Below, one piece after another: positions 1-10,659 of a stretch of 64,000 nt of DNA. The notes beneath the pieces were generated by a model. It worked only from the letters and a program-made list of their open reading frames with translations, was not told where the DNA came from and made no database searches. How positions within the stretch are numbered: position 1 is the first letter of the stretch; each line of letters begins with the position of its first letter. A program made the translations under genes and the position numbers. The stretch comes from Poecilobothrus nobilitatus (Eukaryota; Arthropoda; Insecta; Diptera; Dolichopodidae), in assembly GCA_947095535.1 (NCBI GenBank), contig OX352773.1:132275781-132339780 (forward strand), written 5' to 3'.

Positions 1-1849
1 ATGCGATTTTGCAGAATCCATCCATACGGCGAAAGCGTATCAAAGAATGCTGCTAAATATCACTTTATATATTAATAATTTATTGTCTATGCTCAGATAC
101 GATTTTCTGTTTAAAATTATAAAACTAATTTAACATAAAAAACAAACAAAACTAATTATAATAAGTAATAATTAATTAATTATATCTTATAAAATAAAAT
201 TTAAAATTACTTATATCTCCTACACCACTACTTTTTTTTTATGGAGTGTATCAAAATATTTAATAATTTGCTTACCAGAATTTGTGACTCCCTTTTTTTA
301 TGTGCTCGAAATATGGCTGAAAAATACGAGTTGAAAATTAATTTTCTTACAAGAGGAAAGAAAAAATTCTAAATTTTAATTATATGACATTTTTAAAATG
401 TTTAAATAAAATTAAAAATATTAAAACTCAATTTGATTATAAAAGTACTTACCCATTTCATATACAATTTTTATATAAATTTTAGGTTATGGTTGAAAGC
501 TTTCAAATAAAACTTTCAATCCCACTCTTATTTTTTGAAAAAAAATTCTCTTCTTCTACTTTTACAAATGTCAAAAAGCAAGCGGAAAAAAATAACTAAA
601 AAGACCTAAAAGTAATTTTATTAAATATTAAGTTACAATTACGAGTTGAAAGCTAATTTTTTGATATGTTGTAGGAAAAATTCCAAATTAAATTTTTATA
701 TAAAATTTGACATATTTTGGGGAATATTTCATAACGAAAACTCGTAATGAAAATTGTTAAAAATGGGCATTTTTTCGAAAAAAACAACAAAATAATAAGA
801 ACAAAAAAAATCTTTTAAAATTAAATTTTAATGTCATTTGTTTGAATGTATGCGAGACTCGATTGCCATTCTCTCACAACTACATTCATGCGTTTTCAGT
901 TCTTGGCCTATTTACATAACCTACAAGACCTAAATAAACAGGCCAAGAACTGAAAACGCATGAATGTAGTTGTGAGAGAATGGCAATCGAGTCTCGCATA
1001 CATTCAAACAAATGACATTAAAATTTAATTTTAAAAGATTTTTTTTTGTTCTTATTATTTTGTTTTTTTTTTCGAAAAAATGCCCATTTTTAACAATTTT
1101 CATTACGAGTTTTCGTTATGAAATATTCCCCAAAATATGTCGAATTTTATATGAAAATAAAATTTGGAATCTTTCCTACAACATATCAAAAAATTAGCTT
1201 TCAACTCGTAATTTTAACTTAATATTTAATAAAATTACTTTTAGGTCTTTTTAGTTATTTTTTTCCGCTTGCTTTTTGACATTTGTAAAAGTAGAAGAAG
1301 AGAATTTTTTTTCAAAAAATAAGAGTGGGATTGAAAGTTTTATTTGAAAGCTTTTAACCATAACCTAAAATTTATATAAAAATTGTATGTGAAATGGGTG
1401 AGTACTTTTATAATCAAATTGAGTTTTAATATTTTTAATTTTATTTAAACATTTTAAAAATGTCATATAATTAAAATTTAGAATTTTTTCTTTCCTCTTG
1501 TAAGAAAATTAATTTTCAACTCGTATTTTTCAGCCATATTTCGAGCACATAAAAAAAGGGAGTCACAAATTCTGGTAAGCAAATTATTAAATATTTTGAT
1601 ACACTCCATAAAAAAAAAGTAGTGGTGTAGGAGATATAAGTAATTTTAAATTTTTTTTTATACGATATAATTAATTAATTAATACTTATTATAATTAGTT
1701 TTGTTTGTTTTTTATGTTAAATTAGTTTTATAATTTTAAACAGAAAATCGTATCTGAGCATGGACAATAAATTATTAATACATAAAGTGATATTTAGCAG
1801 CATTCTTTTCTACGCTTTCGCCGTATGGATGGATTCTGCAAAATCGCAT
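1..1849. repeat. ~1.85 kb palindrome (long inverted repeat)
   Basis: Bases 1-909 are the near-perfect reverse complement of 940-1849, with a 30-base unpaired centre (910-939). At the apex, TCTTGGCCT (901-909) pairs with AGGCCAAGA (940-948). At the outer end, base 1 pairs with about 1849. I see only scattered substitutions and 1-2 base indels. The left arm begins at the window edge, so the palindrome may continue outside. The outer ~430 bases of the right arm are also the start of the 5349-bp tandem unit. The left arm therefore carries an antisense copy of the LINE fragment found at 1760-2050. A diverged left-arm relative lies at 5590-6300. Origin is open: a foldback element, replication template switching or a misassembly could each give this. 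Confidence 0.9.
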
Positions 1850-2050
1850 TTACTTCTTTTACAAAGAAAGCAGAACTCCGTGCTAAAATTAATTCTAAAG
1901 AAAAACACATGCTTTTCAACCGCAAGGTTACATGAAATCGCCCAAGTGCCTACAAGTCAAGACAAAATTGATAGACTTTTACCAATTTTTCAAGAGAACT
2001 GCTTTAACAATTCAAATCCTCTAATAAATAATATTTTCAGTATAATCTAA
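1760..2050 (+). pseudogene. Jockey-like LINE ORF2 C-terminal fragment (unit 1)
   Basis: The 96-residue reading resembles the region after the reverse transcriptase of jockey-type non-LTR elements. It has a KLLIHKVIFSSILFYAFAVW block (family pattern: K-x-L-Y-K-x-x-I-x-P-x-x-x-Y-x-x-x-V-W), then A-K-S-H-L-x-x-L-Q-x-x-Q-N and a conserved I-x-x-V-P-T-x-Q-D-K-I stretch. It has no EN or RT core, so it is a dead 3' end. An AT-rich 3' UTR follows, ending in TAAA repeats at about 2308-2333, as in LINE 3' tails. An antisense copy of its start lies at 1-110 in the left palindrome arm. Family assignment is from pattern recognition only. Confidence 0.7.
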
Positions 2051-2543
2051 GTTAACTATATGTAAATTCTAAATTTAATAATTAGTCTATAGGTTAGTTT
2101 TAAGTATCTAGTTATAAGTCGTTAAAAAATGTGTCAGTAGGTTTTTTAGCCATTTTTGCTACACCAACTAAATTTTTTAATAATAAATATTAATTCTTTT
2201 CTCTTAATTTTAAGTCAAAGTTGAAAATACTCCTATTATAGTATGATTTTCTAAATTTGTAAATATTGGCTTTTTTGTACACAAAATTTTTTTTTTTTTT
2301 AAGACTTAATAAATAAATAAATAAAATAAATAATTTTGTATTTACGGTTTTTTTGTTTTTTATAAATTATTATATTTTTTTGTCTTTTATCTTATTTTTT
2401 TATATAGCCCTTTTTAATTTTTTATACATATAAACTCTGTAAAATGAAAATGAAACTAATATTATTTTATATTTTTTACAAAATGATAATTATTTCGGTT
2501 GCAACTTTAAATTTAGAATTATCATTGGTTATCAGTTTGGAAT

Positions 2544-3048
2544 ACAAATGATAATAAAAATAGATTTTCGAGAGACACTTTCAATGCTTTAGTATTCACT
2601 ACTAAAACATTAATAGATTTAGTTCATCTATCCTTAACGGAGCTTCAAATGGACTATGTTTTATTAGGCAAATTACAAACTGATTCTTTAGAAAATAGAT
2701 TCCGTTTATATCGTTCTCTAGCTGGGTGCAATTTTACTTTGACGAACTTAACAGAGGAGGTCTTTCTTTACCGACTATCAGACAAATTATGTTTTATTTC
2801 ATACGACAGCAATTTTTTAGGAGATTTTACGGGAAACAAATTTAAAAAAAAATTTCTTTGAGCAAAGTAATCAAAAAAGAATACTAATTGAAGTGACGTT
2901 AAATAGTCTTTGTTTGGGTATGAATGACATTGATTTGGAATCGACGTGTAAATGCGGCAATAGTAGCCGCATAATTTTTTTCCAAATAAGTAAAACATTT
3001 GCAAATATTTTATTAAATAATTACACAAAACGGGAAATGACATATTAA
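2544..3048 (+). pseudogene. P-element/THAP9-like transposase C-terminal fragment (unit 1)
   Basis: In-frame sequence from about 2544 to 2861 carries a block typical of P-element and THAP9 transposases: LQMDYVLLGKLQTDSLENRF, followed by L-Y-R-x-L-A-G. In that family the pattern is D-Y-x-L-x-G-x-x-Q-T-D-x-L-E-x-R-F with a following S-G-G-N. A TGA ends this frame. A second frame up to the TAA at 3046-3048 continues with a C-K-C-G pair and an NILLNNYTK stretch that may be the extreme C-terminus. The N-terminal DNA-binding domain is absent on this strand; a THAP remnant lies on the opposite strand at 4936-5310. Inactive. Confidence 0.65.
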
Positions 3049-3239
3049 AATCTAATAGACAAAATCGCAAATTAAAATTATTTCAAAATTAAGAAGGGTT
3101 ATATAATTTTTTGTGATATTTTTTAATTTCGTGATATTTTGTTAATTTTGAATTTTGTGATATTTTTTTTATTTATTGTTTTTTTATTAATATTTTGTTT
3201 CTACTTCATAAATATTACACTCTTTTTTTTAGAATTGAG

Positions 3240-4455
3240 GGGATTAGGCCTATTGGGAACACCACTTTAAAAAAAACGCTCCATATTCCCTACCTCAAAG
3301 GTGGTGTGGAAATGGGAAAATTTTTTAGATATTATAAATGATTACTTATATAAATATTATTTAATTATTGCTTATTTCACAATAACTTATATTTCAGTCA
3401 ATAATTTTTTATTTTTAAAATTTAATAAAAATGTTTACTAAGTTAAATTTAAATCAAAATTGTCATTAAAATTTCATTTCTACACTTTTTTTTTTTACCA
3501 GTAGTGTACTATAAAAACACTCTCATCGACTTTCACGAGACTCATATCTTAAGAACTTTAAGAAGCTTTTAAAATAAAAAATTTAAAGGAAGACAATTTT
3601 TTAAATGCATATTTATGAATGAAAACATTATATATTCAAATATTTTTCTTTAATGAATTATGTAAAAAAGATGCGACTTTAATTTTCGCTTTGGACCACA
3701 TTGAATAAAGTAAATGGTTTTTGTGTTATTTCAAGATTTATAGTCGGCCCCCTATTTTTTTCCATAAGACTACGTGTAAATTTGTTAAAAGCTGGCCCCT
3801 TATTAAGCTTTTACTCTCTGCACTTCATGGCCTGATAATTGATGTGAGTCTCGATAACCTACATTAATTTTTAGAAGGCCTGGACATTGAGAGAGGAAAG
3901 CTAAATACTAGTCCTTTTTTTCAAAAAAAATACACGTAGTCTTATGGAAAAAAATAGTAGTCCTCCTAGAAATCTCGAAATAACACAAACACTACAGATT
4001 TTTTTTAATTTCGTCCTAAGGGAGCATTAAAGTTCCATCTATTTTACGTTTTTTAGTAAAAAGAAATTTTTAAAATTTTTAAATTTTCATTCATAAATAT
4101 GCATTTTAAAAAATGTCTTCCAACTACTTTTCAACAAAAAAAAGCTTCTTAAAAACTTTTTAAAAGAGCATTAATTTTGTACATTACTGAGCAAAAAAAA
4201 TGTTGAAAACGAATTTTTATTGCAATATCGATTTGCTTTAATATATATTATAAATTTTTTAGAATGCATATAAAATTAAGTGCAAAAAAAAAACTATTTA
4301 ATTATTTTTACAATAAGTTAATTTATGTTAACTTATTTAAAATTTTTATTACTATAATAAAATAAATTAATATTATAAGTTATTCGCCTTTTCCTTTGAG
4401 TTAGGGGATATGGCGATTATTTTTAAAGTGGTATCGCCTGAAGACTAGGCCTTAA
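3240..4455. repeat. ~1.2 kb imperfect palindrome (unit 1)
   Basis: Left segments recur inverted on the right about a centre near 3850. GATTAGGCCTATTGGGAACA at 3241 matches GACTAGGCCTT at 4442-4452 inverted. A GAAGCTTTTAAAATAAAAAA block at 3561 matches the 4084-4150 region inverted. A GTGTTATTTC...CCATAAGACTACGTGTA block at 3722-3778 matches TACACGTAGTCTTATGG...GAAATAACACA at 3940-3987. Arms are diverged, so this is an old foldback-like element or a non-autonomous transposon with very long inverted repeats. No ORF of note inside. Confidence 0.75.
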
Positions 4456-4935
4456 ACTAAAATAATAAAAACAAATATATTAATACATACAATTAATATA
4501 TAAATAATTTTTTAACTAAATAATATGATATATTTAAAATAAAATTTAATAAAACAAAATAAAGTAATTAATTTACAACAAAACAATATTAAAAAAAGTA
4601 AAAAACAAAAAAAATATCACAAAAATCAATATTTTCCGACCGGATAGTAATAATAGATCTTGAGTGTGCAAAAATGAAAAATGACATGACGATTGTATAC
4701 CAACTATATATAGGTACCTTCATATTAAAAAGGTTAATTTAGTCAATAATACTATTTAATTTTTTGCGTTTTTCAATATCGTTCAGTATTTTGAAATTCT
4801 TTTATTTCTGTATTACCTGTCAAATAGGTAACTTAGATCGTTATTAATTATTATTATAAATTTAAAATCACATTTAAAGTAATTATTTTCTATTAAAATA
4901 TATAAAATAATATTATTTTGGCCTTTATATAATTT
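4456..4935. other. AT-rich spacer, nothing recognised (unit 1; also 9805-10284)
   Basis: About 480 bases of AT-rich sequence between the palindrome and the THAP remnant. No coding signal, TIR or tandem repeat that I can support. Confidence 0.5.
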
Positions 4936-5310
4936 TTAGTATTTTAAATTTATTTTTTTACTAACATTTAAAACTAAATTAGAGAAATTTAAAATTATAT
5001 CATCGCGTAAGATTTTATCATTCGTTTCTATTAAATTTACCAAGTAATTGGTGAATATACTTGGAACTGCATCTGGTATTAAACGCGCACTTTTATCATT
5101 ATTTAATTTAAAACACGATTCTGAAAAATGCAATTTACATATGGAACTATAAGCTGTTGGTTGCCAGTCTGATCTTTGTTCAAAGCTCTTTTAAGCTTCT
5201 CAAAGGCTCTTTATCCGGAAATTTAAAAGTAGCTACAGATATCGTGCTATTATTATAATTGGATTTATACCCAACAACCGAATGTTTTCCACCCACTTTA
5301 TTTAAGGAAA
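4936..5310 (-). pseudogene. THAP-domain remnant (unit 1)
   Basis: On the - strand, 4936-5133 reads HFSESCFKLNNDKSARLIPD followed by AVPSIF, the classic end of a THAP zinc finger (C-x2-H-F...F, then L-x-P-x-A-V-P-x-x-F). Further upstream on the same strand (to about 5310), in another frame, is a V-G-Y-K-S-N...FKFPDKEP stretch resembling the THAP N-terminal half. The expected first cysteine appears replaced and stops intervene. THAP domains are the sequence-specific DNA-binding module of P-element transposases, so this may be the N-terminus of the same transposon family as 2544-3048, but inverted relative to it. Confidence 0.65.
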
Positions 5311-5589
5311 TTATTAAAAAAAGCAATATTAGGCACTAAATAATTGAATTAATTTTTTTAAATAGGTATTCATACAATAAAATCTTTTAAAAATAATAAT
5401 TCAACTTAAAAATTTAACTCTACAAAAATATGACTACATAAAATAAAATATTACTAAAATTTAGAGTTATTTAAAATAAAATATTACCTAATTTTTTTCT
5501 AATACTACTTATCAAATAGTATTGCAATTTAAAATTTTATTCATAAAAAGATTATTGTACTTCATGTAAGTACATGAATATTCTATTTA

Positions 5590-6300
5590 TAATAATTTTT
5601 TTCTTATAGACTGTATAGAAAAAAACGAAAATTACTTTACCAGAATCTAGTACTTCTGCTTTTTTTTTCTTCAAAATATTGCTGAAAAATATGATTTGAC
5701 AGTTTTTTATTGACATAAAGATAAAACTTCAAACTTTATTTTTATATAAATTTTATAATTTTTTAATATAATTAAAAATATAAAAACTTAGTTTGAACTA
5801 AAATATATTTTCCAAATTTGCAGTACAATCTATTAGAAAGCTTTTAAATTATTAGGTTATGTTCACTAATTTATTATAATTGTGTACTCTCATAATTTTT
5901 TGAGAGTATTAAATGGCGACGATATGAAATGCTAGAGAAAAACTTAAAATTTTTTTTTGTTGAAAATATGTTAAAAATTTCGAGTTGAAAGCTGAAATTT
6001 TGGTATGTTAAAGAAAAATTTCCAAATTTTATTTTAATATACAATTTTGGCATGTTTGAGTAAATATTTCATATCGAAAACTCGAAAAGAAAATTGTTAA
6101 AAATCGGCATTTTTCTTAAACAAAAACAAAAACAGAAAAGAACAAAAAAATCTTTATGAAATGTCATTTTTGGAAGGTTTTTCTCACAATACATTTACAA
6201 TTTGCACAAACACATTTAAGTATTTCGATGTCCAGACCTTCTAAAAATTAATGTAGGTTATGCCTATTTATTTAGGTCTTGATCCTACCTATTTGCATCT
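5590..6300. repeat. Diverged arm of the left-edge palindrome (unit 1; also 10939-11649)
   Basis: Order and wording match the left arm at about 270-930: an ACCAGAATCTAGTACTTCTG block resembles 277-296, CGAGTTGAAAGCTGAAATTT resembles 642-661, and the TATTTAGGTCTTG tract near 6280 resembles the apex loop inverted. A 30-base stretch here (from about 6227, ATGTCCAGACCTTCTAAAAA) also recurs inverted at about 3866-3895 inside the 1.2 kb palindrome. This links the two palindrome families. Confidence 0.6.
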
Positions 6301-6478
6301 ACGCCTATGCATTTCTGTTTCATTACTTTACTACTATTAATTGTAGACAATACAGTCACACAAAATATCGCAGCTAGTGTATAATACTATATAGCAATTT
6401 TTTTTTTTTTTAACTATATGTTTATAGCAAATTTGGATGTTTCGTCTGATTGTATTTTTTATTTAATGTTATATTAAA

Positions 6479-6778
6479 AATATCAATACAATCGCACGAA
6501 ACATCCCGAATTGGGATTTAGAAAAATTGGATTGTAGAAAAATGCTTAATATTTTTGTTCTAGATGAGTTAGATAATAGTATAGTTTCTTTCGATATTTT
6601 ATCTGAATATAATGACCCACTGTTGACACAACCAAAAATTTTATCAAACACTAATGGAAAATTTGCTGTTGAAATTGCAACTTCTTTAGTAACACTTTTA
6701 AAATGTACAATACAGATGTTTCAATTATTGTTTAATATTTTTAATATTTTTAAACATTTAAAAACAATAGAGTTTTAA
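6479..6778 (+). other. Unassigned short ORF (unit 1; also 11828-12127)
   Basis: An open stretch encodes KMLNIFVLDELDNSIVSFDI and following residues, with more even codon use than the surrounding AT-rich DNA. I do not recognise the family. It could be an exon-like fragment captured by the repeat, since it ends near a low-complexity TTTAATATTT tract. It is conserved between units 1 and 2 only because the units are near-identical. Confidence 0.25.
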
Positions 6779-7108
6779 TATTTTTAATTTTATTTAAACA
6801 TTTTAAAAATGTCATATAATTAAAATTTAGAATTTTTTCTTTCCTCTTGTAAGAAAATTAATTTTCAACTCGTATTTTTCAGCCATATTTCGAGCACATA
6901 AAAAAAGGGAGTCACAAATTCTGGTAAGCAAATTATTAAATATTTTGATACACTCCATAAAAAAAAAGTAGTGGTGTAGGAGATATAAGTAATTTTAAAT
7001 TTTTTTTTATACGATATAATTAATTAATTAATACTTATTATAATTAGTTTTGTTTGTTTTTTATGTTAAATTAGTTTTATAATTTTAAACAGAAAATCGT
7101 ATCTGAGC

Positions 7109-7399
7109 ATGGACAATAAATTATTAATACATAAAGTGATATTTAGCAGCATTCTTTTCTACGCTTTCGCCGTATGGATGGATTCTGCAAAATCGCATTT
7201 ACTTCTTTTACAAAGAAAGCAGAACTCCGTGCTAAAATTAATTCTAAAGAAAAACACATGCTTTTCAACCGCAAGGTTACATGAAATCGCCCAAGTGCCT
7301 ACAAGTCAAGACAAAATTGATAGACTTTTACCAATTTTTCAAGAGAACTGCTTTAACAATTCAAATCCTCTAATAAATAATATTTTCAGTATAATCTAA
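7109..7399 (+). pseudogene. Jockey-like LINE ORF2 C-terminal fragment (unit 2)
   Basis: Identical 96-residue reading to the unit 1 copy, in the same position relative to the unit start and with the same TAAA-rich 3' tail near 7657-7682. No upstream RT or endonuclease is present. Confidence 0.7.
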
Positions 7400-7892
7400 G
7401 TTAACTATATGTAAATTCTAAATTTAATAATTAGTCTATAGGTTAGTTTTAAGTATCTAGTTATAAGTCGTTAAAAAATGTGTCAGTAGGTTTTTTAGCC
7501 ATTTTTGCTACACCAACTAAATTTTTTAATAATAAATATTAATTCTTTTCTCTTAATTTTAAGTCAAAGTTGAAAATACTCCTATTATAGTATGATTTTC
7601 TAAATTTGTAAATATTGGCTTTTTTGTACACAAAATTTTTTTTTTTTTTAAGACTTAATAAATAAATAAATAAAATAAATAATTTTGTATTTACGGTTTT
7701 CTTGTTTTTTATAAATTATTATATTTTTTTGTCTTTTATCTTATTTTTTTATATAGCCCTTTTTAATTTTTTATACATATAAACTCTGTAAAATGAAAAT
7801 GAAACTAATATTATTTTATATTTTTTACAAAATGATAATTATTTCGGTTGCAACTTTAAATTTAGAATTATCATTGGTTATCAGTTTGGAAT

Positions 7893-8397
7893 ACAAATGA
7901 TAATAAAAATAGATTTTCGAGAGACACTTTCAATGCTTTAGTATTCACTACTAAAACATTAATAGATTTAGTTCATCTATCCTTAACGGAGCTTCAAATG
8001 GACTATGTTTTATTAGGCAAATTACAAACTGATTCTTTAGAAAATAGATTCCGTTTATATCGTTCTCTAGCTGGGTGCAATTTTACTTTGACGAACTTAA
8101 CAGAGGAGGTCTTTCTTTACCGACTATCAGACAAATTATGTTTTATTTCATACGACAGCAATTTTTTAGGAGATTTTACGGGAAACAAATTTAAAAAAAA
8201 ATTTCTTTGAGCAAAGTAATCAAAAAAGAATACTAATTGAAGTGACGTTAAATAGTCTTTGTTTGGGTATGAATGACATTGATTTGGAATCGACGTGTAA
8301 ATGCGGCAATAGTAGCCGCATAATTTTTTTCCAAATAAGTAAAACATTTGCAAATATTTTATTAAATAATTACACAAAACGGGAAATGACATATTAA
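7893..8397 (+). pseudogene. P-element/THAP9-like transposase C-terminal fragment (unit 2)
   Basis: Unit 2 copy of the P-like transposase remnant, with the same reading frame break at 8208-8210 and the same C-K-C-G stretch downstream. Confidence 0.65.
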
Positions 8398-8588
8398 AAT
8401 CTAATAGACAAAATCGCAAATTAAAATTATTTCAAAATTAAGAAGGGTTATATAATTTTTTGTGATATTTTTTAATTTCGTGATATTTTGTTAATTTTGA
8501 ATTTTGTGATATTTTTTTTATTTATTGTTTTTTTATTAATATTTTGTTTCTACTTCATAAATATTACACTCTTTTTTTTAGAATTGAG

Positions 8589-9804
8589 GGGATTAGGCCT
8601 ATTGGGAACACCACTTTAAAAAAAACGCTCCATATTCCCTACCTCAAAGGTGGTGTGGAAATGGGAAAATTTTTTAGATATTATAAATGATTACTTATAT
8701 AAATATTATTTAATTATTGCTTATTTCACAATAACTTATATTTCAGTCAATAATTTTTTATTTTTAAAATTTAATAAAAATGTTTACTAAGTTAAATTTA
8801 AATCAAAATTGTCATTAAAATTTCATTTCTACACTTTTTTTTTTTACCAGTAGTGTACTATAAAAACACTCTCATCGACTTTCACGAGACTCATATCTTA
8901 AGAACTTTAAGAAGCTTTTAAAATAAAAAATTTAAAGGAAGACAATTTTTTAAATGCATATTTATGAATGAAAACATTATATATTCAAATATTTTTCTTT
9001 AATGAATTATGTAAAAAAGATGCGACTTTAATTTTCGCTTTGGACCACATTGAATAAAGTAAATGGTTTTTGTGTTATTTCAAGATTTATAGTCGGCCCC
9101 CTATTTTTTTCCATAAGACTACGTGTAAATTTGTTAAAAGCTGGCCCCTTATTAAGCTTTTACTCTCTGCACTTCATGGCCTGATAATTGATGTGAGTCT
9201 CGATAACCTACATTAATTTTTAGAAGGCCTGGACATTGAGAGAGGAAAGCTAAATACTAGTCCTTTTTTTCAAAAAAAATACACGTAGTCTTATGGAAAA
9301 AAATAGTAGTCCTCCTAGAAATCTCGAAATAACACAAACACTACAGATTTTTTTTAATTTCGTCCTAAGGGAGCATTAAAGTTCCATCTATTTTACGTTT
9401 TTTAGTAAAAAGAAATTTTTAAAATTTTTAAATTTTCATTCATAAATATGCATTTTAAAAAATGTCTTCCAACTACTTTTCAACAAAAAAAAGCTTCTTA
9501 AAAACTTTTTAAAAGAGCATTAATTTTGTACATTACTGAGCAAAAAAAATGTTGAAAACGAATTTTTATTGCAATATCGATTTGCTTTAATATATATTAT
9601 AAATTTTTTAGAATGCATATAAAATTAAGTGCAAAAAAAAAACTATTTAATTATTTTTACAATAAGTTAATTTATGTTAACTTATTTAAAATTTTTATTA
9701 CTATAATAAAATAAATTAATATTATAAGTTATTCGCCTTTTCCTTTGAGTTAGGGGATATGGCGATTATTTTTAAAGTGGTATCGCCTGAAGACTAGGCC
9801 TTAA
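8589..9804. repeat. ~1.2 kb imperfect palindrome (unit 2)
   Basis: Unit 2 copy of the imperfect palindrome, centred near 9200. Only its left half is present in unit 3 (about 13789-14391). Confidence 0.75.
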
Positions 9805-10284
9805 ACTAAAATAATAAAAACAAATATATTAATACATACAATTAATATATAAATAATTTTTTAACTAAATAATATGATATATTTAAAATAAAATTTAATA
9901 AAACAAAATAAAGTAATTAATTTACAACAAAACAATATTAAAAAAAGTAAAAAACAAAAAAAATATCACAAAAATCAATATTTTCCGACCGGATAGTAAT
10001 AATAGATCTTGAGTGTGCAAAAATGAAAAATGACATGACGATTGTATCCCAACTATATATAGGTACCTTCATATTAAAAAGGTTAATTTAGTCAATAATA
10101 CTATTTAATTTTTTGCGTTTTTCAATATCGTTCAGTATTTTGAAATTCTTTTATTTCTGTATTACCTGTCAAATAGGTAACTTAGATCGTTATTAATTAT
10201 TATTATAAATTTAAAATCACATTTAAAGTAATTATTTTCTATTAAAATATATAAAATAATATTATTTTGGCCTTTATATAATTT

Positions 10285-10659
10285 TCAGTATTTTAAATTT
10301 ATTTTTTTACTAACATTTAAAACTAAATTAGAGAAATTTAAAATTATATCATCGCGTAAGATTTTATCATTCGTTTCTATTAAATTTACCAAGTAATTGG
10401 TGAATATACTTGGAACTGCATCTGGTATTAAACGCGCACTTTTATCATTATTTAATTTAAAACACGATTCTGAAAAATGCAATTTACATATGGAACTATA
10501 AGCTGTTGGTTGCCAGTCTGATCTTTGTTCAAAGCTCTTTTAAGCTTCTCAAAGGCTCTTTATCCGGAAATTTAAAAGTAGCTACAGATATCGTGCTATT
10601 ATTATAATTGGATTTATACCCAACAACCGAATGTTTTCCACCCACTTTATTTAAGGAAA
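10285..10659 (-). pseudogene. THAP-domain remnant (unit 2)
   Basis: Unit 2 copy of the decayed THAP domain, with the same C-terminal AVPSIF signature on the - strand and the same frame breaks upstream. Absent from unit 3, which is truncated before it. Confidence 0.65.

Larger units (their letters stand above)
1421..6769. repeat. Tandem unit 1 (5349 bp)
   Basis: This segment recurs at a constant offset of 5349 bases. It starts at the GAGTTTTAATATTTTTAATT junction (1421; repeated at 6770 and 12119). Contents in order: LINE 3' fragment, P-like transposase C-terminus, ~1.2 kb imperfect palindrome, antisense THAP remnant, diverged arm of the left-edge palindrome, and an unassigned ORF. Units 1 and 2 are almost identical; I noticed four substitutions (near 2350, 4698, 4942 and 6602) and no large indel. 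That implies a recent duplication, ongoing homogenisation or an assembly duplicate. Confidence 0.93.

Noticed and set aside
1012..1197. ORF inside the left palindrome
   Set aside because: Phe/Lys-rich translation of AT-rich palindrome arm; the other arm gives no matching sense ORF.
2768..3070. 100-codon - strand ORF (and its unit 2 copy at 8117-8419)
   Set aside because: It is the antisense shadow of the P-like transposase remnant and palindrome flank; the + strand carries the recognisable motifs.
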